Origin: Toxoplasma gondii ME49
Lineage: Eukaryota > Apicomplexa > Conoidasida > Eucoccidiorida > Sarcocystidae
Length of the DNA stretch: 64,000 nucleotides
Direction of reading: 5' to 3'
Assembly (NCBI RefSeq): GCF_000006565.2
Contig: NC_031476.1
Span: 2,380,458 to 2,444,457 of the forward strand
The notes below the pieces were generated by a model, which had not been told where the DNA came from, did not search any database, and saw nothing but the letters and a program-made list of their open reading frames with translations. A program made the translations under genes and the position numbers. This document shows positions 1 to 13,277 of this stretch, piece by piece. Position 1 is the first letter of the stretch, and every line of letters starts with the position of its first letter.

Positions 1-3000
1 TTGCGCCTGCGATTGTCAAGGGAGATTACAGGAGGCATTCGGGGCCTGCCAGAAAGCGTTTTTTGAGTCAGTCGAAGAACTGCGGGCGAAAATCGACGAG
101 ATGACCGACTTCATGCATGCCACCTTCGAGTTCCGCATCACTGCCAGTCTACACGTTTTGAACGGTGTGGCGGCTCTGCTGGGTGCCTCGTCGACTTTGA
201 CGCCTTACCACCAAAAAGTTCTGAAACTGATGGAAAAGTGCGTCGTCGATACAGAGGCTGCGACAGTGAACGCCGTCAGTTGTCTGTGCTCGGAAATCGA
301 AATTCCGCAGGTAAAACGACATCCACTAAACGCGTACAACATGCACATGCATTCACAAACAAACCAAAAAATGAGTACACACACAGACGTCGGCATGTAA
401 CTATACCTCGATCACGTGCTCTCTCTCCCGCATTAACACAGGTGGACCTATAGGCAATTATAAAAAAAAATACATAGTGGTATGGTCGCGCTTCCAAGGT
501 AGAGACGTGAACGCCAGCAGGCACCGTGGACACAGGCCGGGGCTGGTATAGGGAGACCTTCGTCAAGAGAAGTTGGAGAGAAAATAGCGGTCGATGCCAA
601 ACTGTTCTTCCCTGTCATGTACCTCTTGTCTGTGTTGCACACGAATCTCTGTTTCTTTTTGAATGTTGTGTGACACCCGCTACAGCTTGGCACTGAAGAG
701 ACGAACATCCGGGCCATCGTCGAAGACTGCTTGGAAATATTCGCGTCTAAAACTGAGGCTCGGGGACTCCCAGTCACATGCACATTCGGGGCTGGGTGCC
801 CCTCCGTCGCTCTCGTTGACTCACATAAATTGCGGACGATTTTAACGAAGGTGAGAGCTGCAAAGAAAATCAATAGCTGTTGCATCCTCCAACGTCTCTC
901 CTTTGGAGCATGCGTGCAGATATCCGAAAACAGTTCTGTCGCTGCTCTTCCCCCGTCTCTGGTGCAGCGATCTGAGAGTTGCAGACTGCATACACCAAGC
1001 GCATGTGAAACTGCTTAGGTCTCTGATAAAATCCCTACAAATGCATTCGCTACCATCCATCATTAAGTACGTTGTCAAAATGATGAGATTTCTATCTCTA
1101 TGCAAATGTGAAGGGGGTTTCACTTTTGTATTTGTCTTCATACAAGTGCGTTTTGAGGAGCTTTGTCAACAACGAAACACCACGGATACATGTGCGGGTG
1201 AAGAGCAGCCCTCCCCTTTAGTTACATACTTGGAGATCCACTTGCATTTCTGGACATTGTACCTGGCAGGACTATTGGTAGAGCGACAGGGCTGGCAGCG
1301 TAGCCGAGCAAGCGAAACCTTGCCGTGCAATGTGACTTTTCTTTCGTCTCGGCTTTCAGGTCCTCTCCTTTGTTGTTGACCATACTTTTGAGAAGGGCCG
1401 CGGCGTCGACGTCTTCGTCAACGCGAACGCGTCTGCATCCCGACAAGGAGATTCGCTAGAAGAATTCCGAGGCTTTGACATTCACTTCGAAGTCAGTCGT
1501 TCGCCAGTTTCTTCTCCCATAAGCGGCGCTTTCGACAGGCCAGTCGAAGGGCTTCTCCGAGGTGCTCTTCTATGCCTGTAGCGCTTCGCTCCACAGATTA
1601 GGGTGTCCATATCCATGCATAGTCCTAGATATTTGCACATGTCTCACTCTCGTTTAGATCGCCTTTCCGGCCTATGAACCTCTATACCTTATCTGTGCGC
1701 TGTCCACTCACGCAACTCAGCACGCAGATACTTCAGAATGTAGACCTGGGTCTCGCCAGATTAGTCACCTTGTCGACGGTCGCGTTGTTGGTGTTTCCTC
1801 TCTTGCGTGTATCGTGTCTGTCTGTATGGATGCAGGTACGTAGAACTAGCCAGTTCTAACTGTGCAGCACGAAGACGGTCTCTCGGTAATCTGTGTTGAA
1901 CTACTCTAGCCACGATGAGACAACGGCGTCGCGCCTGCCTCTCAAGACATTCATTCTCTGTGGTGCAGAAACCCCGTTGAGGGGAATGTTCCAAAACACG
2001 TTTAAGCTTGACATGGCGCCGTCCATGGAATACTTGAGAAACCAATACTGGTGTACATGGGCATGTACTCTGTACAAATAGGCCGTGCCAGACAAAAACC
2101 TGCGAAGGGCCGCGTCGAGCGCCGGCGATGGCTTCAAGAGAGGATCCACAGTGAGGAAGTCTTCAGTGTGTGTGTCGATCTCTCCATCGCGAGTCAGCGT
2201 CCCTCATCACGCGTCTTTTTGCAGGTCAAAGGTCACGGGGTGTGCATGGAGAACAGAGAAGCTCAAGAACTTGGGCATCCCAAGAGCCTCCTCAGGAGGT
2301 GCGTTTCTTCCACTGCGTTTCTGGCGAGTCTGTTTCCGCTGAGGAAGAAATAAACACAGCAGGGCCTCAAACGCATGCGTGTGCATCATAGGTCGTGACA
2401 TCAGACAGCTCCTCGTTTCGAGTCAGAAATCGAGCAGCTCAGTTGTGTACCACTCCTGGACGATGTGTCTGTTTTCCTTTCTGCAGCGGATCACACAGTC
2501 TGCGAATTACACTTTGTTCCGCTTCGTTCTGTGATGGAAAACGCAGGGATTGTTTGGAGAACTCGAAATGAATAGGTGCAAGCTGTGTCTCTTCAGGCCA
2601 TGCCATGTCGTGAGGAGACATGACGTAGACGCCTTCGGGATTCGCTTATCTCCCTATTTGCGCCTGTCTGCGGCGAAATGTGCCCTCGCCTCTGTGCCTC
2701 ATCCGTCGGTCGGTGTACCTCACCACGTTTCAGCCTCTGTTATAGACTTCGTTCTCTGCGGGCGGATCTCCTTGGCGGCATCCGTCTGTCCGGCCTTCGG
2801 TTTCTGTCTTCTCTGTCTTCTCTGTCTTCTCTGCATCTGTGCCTGGAACGTGGTTGGGGCCAGATACCTCTTCAGACAGGCTCGTTTGCCGAGCTTGATG
2901 TTTTGAGTGCTTGGATATTCACCGGGCGACGCGGGTGTTTCTGTCGAGGTCTCCAGAGCCGGGCATGGCCTACGCATGCTGTGCACGGCGAAGCTTCTGC

Positions 3001-3363
3001 AAACCATGGGAGGCACGATGCAGATTCTCTCCTCGCCTTCTCGCGGGATGTTGGTGTCTTTCCAAATTCGGACTCGTGCACGCTTCCGCCTTCTCGATTT
3101 CCAAAAGGACTTCCGCGCGTCCTTCTCTCAACAGCGGCGACAACGCATCATCTCCCTAGGACTCGCCCCTGAGACCTCTCGAGCTCTCCAGTTCCTCTGC
3201 AAGGACGTCGGGATCCAGTTCACCGCCTGCTATTGTCTGAGGCACTTGCGGGAGTCGCTTGCGACTGTAAGAGAAAAACCTTGTCTGCACAGGCCGAGGC
3301 CTCCGAGCCAGTCGAGTCCCTTTCCTATGCCGCGTCCCTTCCAAGGCATGCACTTATGTATGC

Positions 3364-3396
<33 letters not shown>

Positions 3397-3415
3397 CATG
3401 TGTAAAGGTATGCAC

Positions 3416-3446
<31 letters not shown>

Positions 3447-4283
3447 ACTTCATAAATAGTTGTATATACATATCTAGGAAAATATATACGTATGCTGACT
3501 GTGGTGCCAGATGTGTGTATCATACTTAGATCAGTGGTACATCTGTGTAGAAAGATTGAGTGGCCAACGCAACATAGGAGCCCGCTGTCGATTTGGCTAT
3601 GCCTGTACAGAGTTGACTTCTTGAGAGGAAGCGATTCATTCTCCTGCAGCACAAGCGATTGTTTTTTAGCCGGTTGGGGTGCTTGCAGGTGTGCGTTGTC
3701 TGCATGTGGCGTTGCAGGAGACAAAAACCTTTTCGCTGGCCTTTGTTTTGGGAGACTTCGTCACCATTTCTGCAAATGCGGCGGATCCAGCGTCGCGGCC
3801 TCTCACGTCTGCGGAGATTTTCAGAGAAGCTCAGGAGGCCGCCGCCCTCCGCCCGCCTCCAGGGTGTTGTCTTCCCTTGGTAAAAGTTTTCGTCTCATCT
3901 CGAGGCGATCGGAGCTCTCAAGATGGCGACGAAAAAGGGGAATCTCGTCAACACCCTCTCCCTGACGATGTTACCAAGTAAGAAAAAAGGCAGGGTGGCT
4001 GTAGAACGACGGACAAAAAGAGTTTAAAGCGCACAAAGTGAATTCGGTATTCAGGAGGGCGCAGCAGCCGCAACCACTAACATTATTGGCTTGCTGTAAG
4101 CCTAGAACCTATCCGGGAGTGAGGCATAAGCAAGTAGCTAACATACGACGTCTCACAGCTCGTCGCACGATGCTGGCGCGGATGTGACGTACTCGAACAC
4201 GATGCATACATTCGTTATTCATGAAACGTCCACTGACTCAAAACGGCCTACCGTATCTTTCTGGCTCCAAGTACGTATATAAC

Positions 4284-4315
<32 letters not shown>

Positions 4316-7300
4316 TGCAGCACTGATCTATGCATGTTGTGCCTCTCTCATGTCACGGTTTATACAGGGAGCCCTATGCTTGTATGCTTGATAAGGTTTG
4401 TGGGTATTTGTAGGTGTGTGTGTGTGTGTGTGTGTCCATCGCACATAGACGTTTTACACAGGCGTATATGTTGGGAATGTGATAGTTCCACTGCACCACA
4501 AACCGCTTGTCAGCGTCTTAGTCCAATCAAACGAGTTGTCTCACTCACTCGAAATTCTATCTGCGCGTCTGCATCGATGCATCGTACATGACGCTGTCAC
4601 ATAAGCCCCCGTTCGCAGTCTGTTACACGGCGCAACGCATTTTCATATATGTGCGTATATATATATATATATACAGATAGATAGATCGATCTATGTATAT
4701 ATATATATATATGTCGTGGCTTTATCGAGACAGGAAGGGCCTTTCGAGGCGTTTTAGTCTCTTCTGCGTGCTCTGGGACTTACTATCGTCTCGTACACGT
4801 CGAACTGAGAAGCTCGACGTCTCGGTTTCTCTGCTGGATTCGCAGACTCTCGGTGCCGGTCAGAACGGATGCCCTCATTCAAATCCTTGCACGCGCGCTG
4901 GACTCTGTCGAGGGATGCAAGTCCGCGGACGACTCGAGCCAGTGAGTGGAGAAAAGACTTGTCCGGGTGGAACGCACTCCACAGATCTCTGCTGCAGGAC
5001 AGCATGCTCAGTGACAGAACGAGTGCCTGCAGAAGCGGAGGGTGTCGAGAAACAATACAGTCGCGACCTGCTCAACTCGGCGACCGTCTAACACACGGCC
5101 TCTCTCTGGGGATTCCTCGTTTCTACACGACAACCGATCTACAGTCTTCAGCCGATGAAACGGCCTTTTGATGCCTGCACACAGAGACTCTCCAGCACAC
5201 TACATGTCCTGCCGTCTCCTTTCCTCTGACCTATGGATCTAATCGTCGCCACAGCGACTTTCTCACCAGACTAATGCACTTCAGCTCAAAGCTACGACCT
5301 CGGCTTCCCCTCTCTCGGGTATCGCGCGGCCTGCCTTCCTCTTCACATCTTCCGGACAATGTCTCGAGCAAACGTACACATAATGTACCTACACACACAC
5401 ACATATATATATATATATATGTATACATATGTATATGTATGTATTTATCTATTTCCTGCCGTAAATGACTTCCCCGTTGCACCGGATGATTCTCAGATCA
5501 TCTGCCGTCTGCGAAGAGCCACGGAAGGAGACTGGCGAACAAACACGCACATACATCTTCCTATTTATGCACGCACGCATATGCACTTGCATATCCATGT
5601 GTACAAATATATATATATAACTTTATGTGTATGTAGTTCCCACAGTAAATGGATGTCGCCTTGCACAGAGAGAGACAGCGTATGGTCTGTGTCTCAGAGA
5701 AGAGAGCGAGATCGAACCGGAAGTTCCGTTCATGCCAGGGGAACTCGTGTACGCGTCGCCGCGCTCGGAAGGAGGCAAACTGGCGGCGGGGCCTGGCCGC
5801 AAATCTTTGTTGGTCTCGTGCGAGAGATCGGAGGCGAACGAAGCTTCGGGAAAAGGCGGCGACAGTTCTCCGCAGAAGAAAAAGAGAAACACCTTCAGGA
5901 TTTCAGTGGCTCGTCGGCGCACCCTGAGAGCCTCCGCCTCGCCGCATTCGCAGCGGGAGTCGTCGGTGACCAGCGAAGCCGGGCGCCACAGAAACCTGCT
6001 TTCCTCGGTCTTCAGAGGCAAAGACAGTCCACCCAGACGGAGCAGCAGAGACACAAACGACAAAGCCAGCCTCAGCGACGACTCCAAGGACAAAGGTGAG
6101 TCAACGTCCCCACTCAGCAGAGCGAAGCAGAGGCGGGTGGTGAAGAGGACGACAATACCGGGTGACGCGAGACCGAGAGAGAAGAAGAAGAGGCGGACAA
6201 AGAGAAGTGGAAGACATAACGAGACAAAGGAGAAGGAGAATGGGTGAAACGAGTTCGAATACCCCACAAGAGAAAAGTTCACTTTCAGCTTTGCCGCTCA
6301 GGCCCAGAGGCACGGGGGAAAGCGCTTTGTCACGAGACGAACTCACAGCGCTGATACAGAGAACAGTGCTGATACCACAACAAGGCCGGGGGAGAGTTGT
6401 ACTCACATGCTGAAGTCCAAAAACATGCACAGGTTTCGAAACACTCAAAAGGTCCGAGGAGAGTCAAACCGAAGCCGACGCGTACACGCTCGACAGTGCC
6501 TGAGATAGAAGACAGGAAGGGAAGGAACACTGTGCGTCTAGCCTCTACGGAACTGATGATTCCAGAAAAGCCTTGTACAAGCTCTACGAAGAAAAACGAC
6601 TAAAGCATACAGCCGAGAAACTGGCGTATCCATGAGTTTTCATCTACCTATGTATCTATCTTTATATCAATCTCTTCCTCTCTCTCTCTACATATATATA
6701 TATATATATATAGATGGATATAGGTAGATGCGGTGATGTAGATCTTTAGCTCTGTATGGTTTGTGTCTGCCTATGAGTCCTGGGCACAGTCAGGTAGACT
6801 GTGAGATACGTCTACGATTGGTTTCTTCTCCGTACTGCTTTCCAGCTTCTCTGTCGATCCAAGTGCATGTGTGTTTCTCTCTGGACCTACGTCGATACCG
6901 GTGGGTGCCGTTGTCGTCTCTTCGGCTTCGGTTTTGTGGCCGTTGCTTTCTCTGCCCCGCAGACGGAAGCGACGACGAGCCTGTCGAGCTGTTTCCGTTG
7001 CACAACGAAACTTTACAGCCTCTCTTCCCGGGAGGGGACCAGATCCCCGAGCCGCTGCTCTTCGACGTCAACTCGGTCGTTCAGGCTGTAAATCAAGTCG
7101 GCCTTTCGCGTCCGGCGGAGCAACTCGCTGCGGCCATCGCTCAGGTGCGTTGGAGGTTTTCGGAACATGCGTTTCTTTGCCTCGACACTGTGTGCGTCAA
7201 CGCATGCTCGTGACGCTGGAAGGCGAGGCACCTCGCTGCGTGGATAACGCAGACGACGGACTCTTTCAGGGCATGCGAAGCACCCTTCAGGACATTCGTC

Positions 7301-7500
7301 TGCGTCTGAAGATACAGAGAAAAACAAGAATGCATATCTGTGGACGCTCAAGGCCTCATTTGCGTACAGGGGCTGTAGAAGAGCTCTCAGACTAAGAGAA
7401 AAACGGAATCGCTTGTACCCAACTGTGTTGCTCCCGCACAGGCGCGCATTTCGGAGTCCCTCTAGTGACCGATGACTATCGAGCACATGTAAACTTCTCA

Positions 7501-7532
<32 letters not shown>

Positions 7533-9292
7533 GAGCATCAGGTAAAAGCATGTGTATACATATATACATATATATATATATATATGAAGGCATGAGCGTG
7601 TGCCTCAGCTTCTGAGTCTCCAGTTGGTTGCTTGTTCGTCGACTGTGGACAGACAGGTCATTGTTTGCTGTGTCGGTGTGTGCTTGCAGACGCCCTTCCA
7701 GAAGGACCTGGACGCGTCAGCGAAGTTTATCGATGCCTTGGATAGTTCGCTGGCGCTGCTTCGCTATTACCAAACCTTGCCAGGCCGCGACGGGTCTCTG
7801 CAGAAGCGACGAAGATCGCGACGTATGACGGATCTGGATCCTCAGGGAACGGATCGAACGTGGCGGCCGGAGTCGAAGCGTAAGTCGACGAATGGCGCTC
7901 GCTACAGAAGACCTATATCTCCTTTGTCTGCGTCCGGTCGCGTGAGGCGAGCTCCACAGAGGGAAGCATGCAGCGGCTCCCGACGCACACCGCGCGCCAG
8001 AACGAGAACATTGGAGGGTGTCGAGCGAGGCGCCGCGCATGCCAATCCCCGGTTGGCCGTGGACCGCTGAAAGAGGAGGAGTTCCACATCTCATTTCTGT
8101 GCTGGCTTAGGATGGCTTTGGATGGCGCGGTGCTTGTCAAGCAAGGGGATCGCTCTTCTACCGACGGGCCTGAAATCGCGGTCTGTCTTTGCTGCGTAGC
8201 GACGAGCTGTAGGCTCAGGTCTGACGACGGGTATGGGTGTGGAAGACGAGCGGTCTTCTGCAGGTCTGAAGTGGAGTGGTGACAGGCAACAGATCTCGTG
8301 CTGACCGTGAGACTTTTCTCGGTTCCTGCTTCCCCGTGAATTGTCCAACACAGGCAAAGATCCCCTAGCCATGATGCAGTCGTTGTCTGCTCTCCAAGTG
8401 AAAGTTCCAGCCGAGCCAGAAGTCCAGGTGAGCTGAGCTAAGCATGCAGTCTATCCGCACACTGCCTCTGCCCGCTGGGTCCACATTTCCAAGAGACCTT
8501 CGTTTCCACGTCTCGCTCAGATGCAGGCTTCCTCGGTGTTTCACCACGTTCTTCGCAGCAATGCCTACCGCAGTTGGTCGAACGTCAACATTCTTAAGCA
8601 AAACAAGTCGCGTATAAAGAGACACACACGTCAAACGACGGACAAGAGCACGAGGATCCCCTCACACCTTTCCTGACAGAGCTGAACATCCGTAAAAGTA
8701 CAAGCAACAACTGGTTAACAAAAGACCCCTCTGCCTGTATGTCGGCGCAAACGACCTGACGCCGGCTTTGCTTCCTGAACTCCCTTGCCTTGCCTCCTAG
8801 GTCGGAGGAGAGAGCGCGAGACCGGTGCGGGAGGGCAAGACAACTCTCTTTTAGCCCGTCGGCGCTCGCAGACGCATGCCTTGCAGAAACGCATCAAATG
8901 TATATATGCTTCGCCATTTCCTTTTGATGACGTACTCGTCTTGTATGTTTCGACCTCTCGGCTGCAGCCTCTCTCCACCTCGCATCGAAAGATATCCTCT
9001 CTGAGATATCTCTTTCCTTCCTGTATGGACAAACAGGCTTTCTTCAACCTCGCGTCTTCTACTCTGAGTGTCGAGGACCCCATCAGCATTCACCAGGTGC
9101 TCAACTGGGATTTTCATGTTCTGAGTCTCACGCCCTCCACCGCCACGCGCATCGCCAGGTGAGGCCTCGACTTGCTTCTCTGCCCTTTCCTCTCTACTGA
9201 AATGATTCGGTATTCCGCGCTCACGTATACACATGCATGCGAACCTCAAACCTCCCCTCACTTTTTTGTGTTCTACACATCTACACATCTAC

Positions 9293-9327
<35 letters not shown>

Positions 9328-12300
9328 TATATGTGGAAATACGGAGTTGATGCGGAGTGCCGGCCAGTGTACGTGTGTTCTTTTTCTCATGCCTGTTTGG
9401 CGCTGGACGGCTGGATTCCGGATTCGATTGCGTTTGCTGTCTCTGTTTGTCCTCTGAACTGTCTCTGTCAGAGACCTTCTTCACCATTTTGCCGCGACGG
9501 CTCAGGTGGAGATTCCTGGAGAGATTCTCATGGGCTTTGCCGTTGCTCTCTATATAAACTACGAACAGAATCCGTACCACAATTTCTTTCATGCCCTCAA
9601 TGTCGCCCAAGTAGGTTTCAGAACGAGACCTCGCGACGAGCGATTCTCCACTTTATCTGTATTTTTCTGTCTGTAGAAAGCTGGCTCGACACATGGCTCT
9701 CCTCGACTTCGACCAAACATCTTTGTCGCACTGAAAGCCACGAACCGCCGCAGTGCACCGGCGTTTCCACACTGTCAGGATCCTCGAGGAGACCCGGTAT
9801 CCGCGCTCCTTGAGGGAGGTCCTCTCCATTTACTCGCGTTGCTCGGTCGCTGCCAGCTTTCTATTTACGGAATGGGCAACTCATGAAGGAGACGCCGCGA
9901 AACGCCCCGCGAGACTGCAGAAAACCAGGGCGTCAACATCACGCGCTTTGTCTTTGTCGCTTTTCCGCCGTGTCTCTCTCAGGTCTGCTGCCTGCTCATG
10001 GCCCTGCCAGACGTCGCGGCTCGGTTCCAACCTCTGGACTACTTTGTGCTCTCCGTCGCTGCTTTGGGCCATGACCTAGGCCACCCAGGCGCGAACAATC
10101 TCTTCGTCAATCGAAACGACTGGTGAGAGACCGCACATCTTTTCTGATCTTTGCGCTGCGTCGCTCGCCAAAGCGCGTTGCTTTCGCAGATCCGCTCTGC
10201 AGTGTGTACACGATTCATCAGCTTCTCTGCAGACTCTTGCGTGAGTCGTCGTTCACAGTCACGAAGCAGGAGAAGTTAGCGAAGACACAGGCGAACGCTC
10301 GTTTGTAGGAAAGAAACAGATGTGAACTCGTCGCCAGACAGACGCTTCTCTGTCGGGGAACGATCGCGGACTCACACACCCTTCGACCTCCAGCTCTCTG
10401 TGACGGCTGTGTAGAAGCAGAAAGGCTTGTAAGTGACCGCATCTTTGAGAGAACTCCTTTCCGGCCACAGACGCTGCAGGATCTGCTGCGGAAGGGAGAG
10501 CGTCTGTGGCACCTGGGGTGTCTGACTGTTTACCAAAGCAAGAGGCGGTTCCTAGAACATTCCTGTTCTCGTCTTTTCTCCTCCAGCTTGCCCTCTCGTC
10601 TCTACCAGAACCGGTCTGTTCTCGAAAACTACCACGCGGCTCTACTTTTCCAAATTCTCCGGTACGAGCTGCATGGAGCCAGTTCCCCGCGCGAGCCCAT
10701 GCACACTTGTTGCTGCGCAGAGGTCCACAGGGCGGAACGCAAGCGGCTACGAAGGGAAGAAGCATTGAAATCTACGTTATATATATATATATATATATAA
10801 ATGCATATGTGTACAAAGAGAGAAACGCGGACATCTGCATCTGCAGATAAATGTACATGTAGAAAGGGAGAAGAGAGGTGGGGGTTTCTACCTTCTACGA
10901 ATCCGACTGAAGGTGTATACACCAAGAGAGAGCAGCACCTCGTAAATCCAAACAGAAATAACTATATATATATATATAGCGAGAGATAGCCATGTCTAAA
11001 TCATCAGAGGAGTAGATGGATGCAAAGAGAGAACGACAGATGTCTAGGCGAAGAAGACATAGAGACACAGGTCGTTGAACAGGGAAATTAAGAAGAACGA
11101 TAGCATCCGACGTACCGATGGATGGATCGCTTTCTTTGTACAGTTGGTTGCTTGCACAGAGTCAAGGACCGTAGCGAAGTCAGGAGCGAAGACTCGCGAA
11201 AAAGAGGAAAACCGCATGGGTTCGAACCTCCTGCAAGATATGACCGAATGGCCGTCCATGCGTTGTGCAGCAACGGCGACGACGCCGTTGAGGTCCCGTC
11301 TGACATCTGTTTCGTTGTTTGCTGCCAGGCACCCCCGGTTTAACGTATTCTGCTCCATTCCGCCTCAAGCCTTCTCGGCTTGCCGACAGCGCATCATCAG
11401 CGCGATTCTGTGGACCGACATGGCAAAGCATTTCGACATGGTCGCGCAACTCAAGGCGAAAATCGAGGACGAAATGGTGTTGACCGAAGGCATCATTATC
11501 ACGCTGCAAAAGCCGTATCTGGAGGGGCTGCTCCTCCACGCCTCCGACATCTCAAATCCCTTGCTCAGTTTCGATCTCTCCTTCGACTGGGCTGTCAGAG
11601 CCTGCGACGAATTCTTTCAGCAGGTAGTCTCAGAAAACAGGTGCATCTCACCACTGCAGTCTTCCTAGTCCCCCCATAGCTGTTTCAAATGGTATATGTA
11701 CACATTCGAGTGCAGATGTTTTTGTCTGTTTCGCACGACGGTTCTCTTTCGGCTGGGCTATCTGAATATCTCACAGTCCCCTATTTGCTACACCGAACTT
11801 CAGTACTTTCGTGTCCGTATCGACCCTCCGTAGGGTGCTTTCGCGTTATAAGTTTACCACCGGATGCATGCTCGTTAGTTTGTGACACTGGTCGATCTCC
11901 TGCAGATCCTGTTAAAGTTGCTGAAACGTTCTGTGTCTCTTTACCACCATGTTAAGCCTCTTGACACACGTATTCGAGTTCCACTGAGGAGGGCTACGCG
12001 CGTCGCCAGCTGCTTCCGTGGAGAAAGAGACGTTCTGCGTTTAGTGACTCTCTCTGCCTCGGACGCAATTGCGTCTTTCCTCCAGAACAAACTCGAAGAG
12101 AAGCTCGGCCAGCCGCCGCACATGCCTACCTTCGCGGCATTCGACCTCTACAACGTCGCAAAATGCCAAGTGAATTTCATAGGCGAGTTTCCACCCTGGT
12201 TCACTGGACATCCTCTGTCGCACCTGCCTCCTGAGACTAACGAATTCCTCTGCATGCAAACTCATTCGAAAATGCAAATTCATAGAGAGAAAAACGTTGA

Positions 12301-12349
12301 CACCGAGGCGATGACGGAGAACACGAACCCAAGTCCGAACTCCCACGCA

Positions 12350-12380
<31 letters not shown>

Positions 12381-12383
12381 GCA

Positions 12384-12414
<31 letters not shown>

Positions 12415-12426
12415 TCATATATATAC

Positions 12427-12472
<46 letters not shown>

Positions 12473-13089
12473 TTATGCGTGTGCATCCGGAGGCTGATGC
12501 ACGGTAACACAAATGCGGCATTGAGGACAGATATGTACATGAACAGGATACGGATACGGAGCACGATAGGCGTCAGGATGCAGGGTGATTGGCTTAGGTG
12601 GATGCGCACAAGTAAAAACCAGTCGGCAGGTACATAGACGAACAAAGAGAGAGATGGGGAGATATATATGGCTATGTAGGTGAAGAGTGCATTTATTTGC
12701 TTACACATGTTCATATATATATATACATATATATATACATATATATACATATATATATATATATACATATATATACGCCAAAGAACACACGGAAGTATGT
12801 AGGTTGGCAGGTGTACAGCATCGTGCACAGACATGCGGATATCACCGATTCATAATTCGTGGAGCAGTGGAAGTAGGTGGGCTCTCGAGAAACTCGAAGG
12901 TTTCCTACAAAGCGGTCAGGTCGAATGCTCACAGGCCGTGCTGCGTTTTTCTCCTGAACAGATTTTATTTGTCGCCCCCTCTTCGGTAGCCTCGCGCAGA
13001 TGTTCCCGGCCCAGCTTGGAGACCGAGCTGCGGAGCTCCGAAAGAACAGGTTCGCTGTCTGCATGCGCTTGCAAAGAGTCAAAAAGTAA
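1..13089 (+). CDS. 3',5'-cyclic nucleotide phosphodiesterase with degenerate histidine-kinase/receiver N-terminus (5' partial)
   Basis: Hydrolyses cAMP and/or cGMP, judged from a class I PDE domain. Exons whose phases all agree: 2-310, 686-850, 1360-1491, 2225-2298, 2957-3266, 3718-3977, 4846-4941, 5698-6095, 6963-7144, 7690-7879, 8354-8427, 9037-9158, 9472-9610, 9983-10122, 10587-10661, 11329-11623, 12086-12182, 12962-13089; about 1061 residues in the window. Catalytic motifs: YHNFFHA (exon 13), GHDLGHPG (exon 14), SVLENYHA (exon 15), HASDISNP (exon 16) and the purine-clamp Gln in CQVNF (exon 17). Exons 1-5 match histidine kinase HisKA and HATPase_c regions ([28 protein letters not shown]) but lack the acceptor His and the N-box Asn. 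Exons 5-7 resemble a receiver domain ending [14 protein letters not shown], where the usual KP reads VP. Exons 8-11 are a charged linker. No membrane segment is seen, but the N-terminus is missing. The exon 4/5 junction is the least certain. Confidence 0.93.
3364..3475. repeat. (TA)n microsatellite cluster
   Basis: Two TA tracts separated by a short spacer, in intron 5 of the PDE gene. Confidence 0.95.
4275..4316. repeat. (TA)n-(GA)n compound microsatellite
   Basis: A TA run passes directly into a GA run, in intron 6 of the PDE gene. A (TG)n run follows near 4415-4433. Confidence 0.9.
4651..4712. repeat. (TA)n/(GATA)n microsatellite
   Basis: TA and GATA-like tracts just upstream of exon 7 of the PDE gene. 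Confidence 0.9.
7500..7586. repeat. (TA)n microsatellite
   Basis: Two TA tracts about 30 bp apart in intron 9 of the PDE gene. Confidence 0.9.
9292..9332. repeat. (TA)n microsatellite
   Basis: TA tract in the intron before the exon that carries the YHNFFHA motif. Confidence 0.9.
12352..12472. repeat. Long (TA)n/(TATACA)n array
   Basis: About 120 bp of nearly pure TA with CATA interruptions, inside the probable GC-AG intron. Open frames across it encode only YIYIYI and are not genes. Confidence 0.95.
12714..12776. repeat. (TA)n/(TATACA)n array
   Basis: Second TA array in the last PDE intron, upstream of the terminal exon. Confidence 0.95.
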
Positions 13090-13243
13090 AGAGGTGGGAT
13101 GGACTCAGAGAGCATGCTCAAAACGATGAAATCAACGTTGCCTCTCCGCGTCCACCAACCGAATTCTTTGTGGACAAAACAGCTCACCTGGAAACATGCG
13201 CTTAGCACTTCTCGCGTGTGACATCGCTTATACGCGGGTATAT

Positions 13244-13277
<34 letters not shown>

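Larger units (their letters stand above)
12183..12961 (+). other. Probable GC-AG intron in the PDE gene
   Basis: The exon before ends in phase 1 and the next exon opens with two bases. Joining at TAG|GCGAGT rebuilds the family pattern QVxFIDFIxxPLF, with a split Asp codon. No nearby GT donor gives this phase. The intron contains two long TA arrays. Confidence 0.6.

Noticed and set aside
3880..3977. Earlier donor at 3880 for PDE exon 6
   Set aside because: It gives phase 0, which does not fit the exon 7 acceptor. The CAA|GTAAGA donor at 3978 does.
4758..4845. Longer version of PDE exon 7 starting after TTTTAG at 4757
   Set aside because: It needs a two-base lead that no upstream donor supplies. 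The acceptor at 4845 fits phase and has a better pyrimidine tract.
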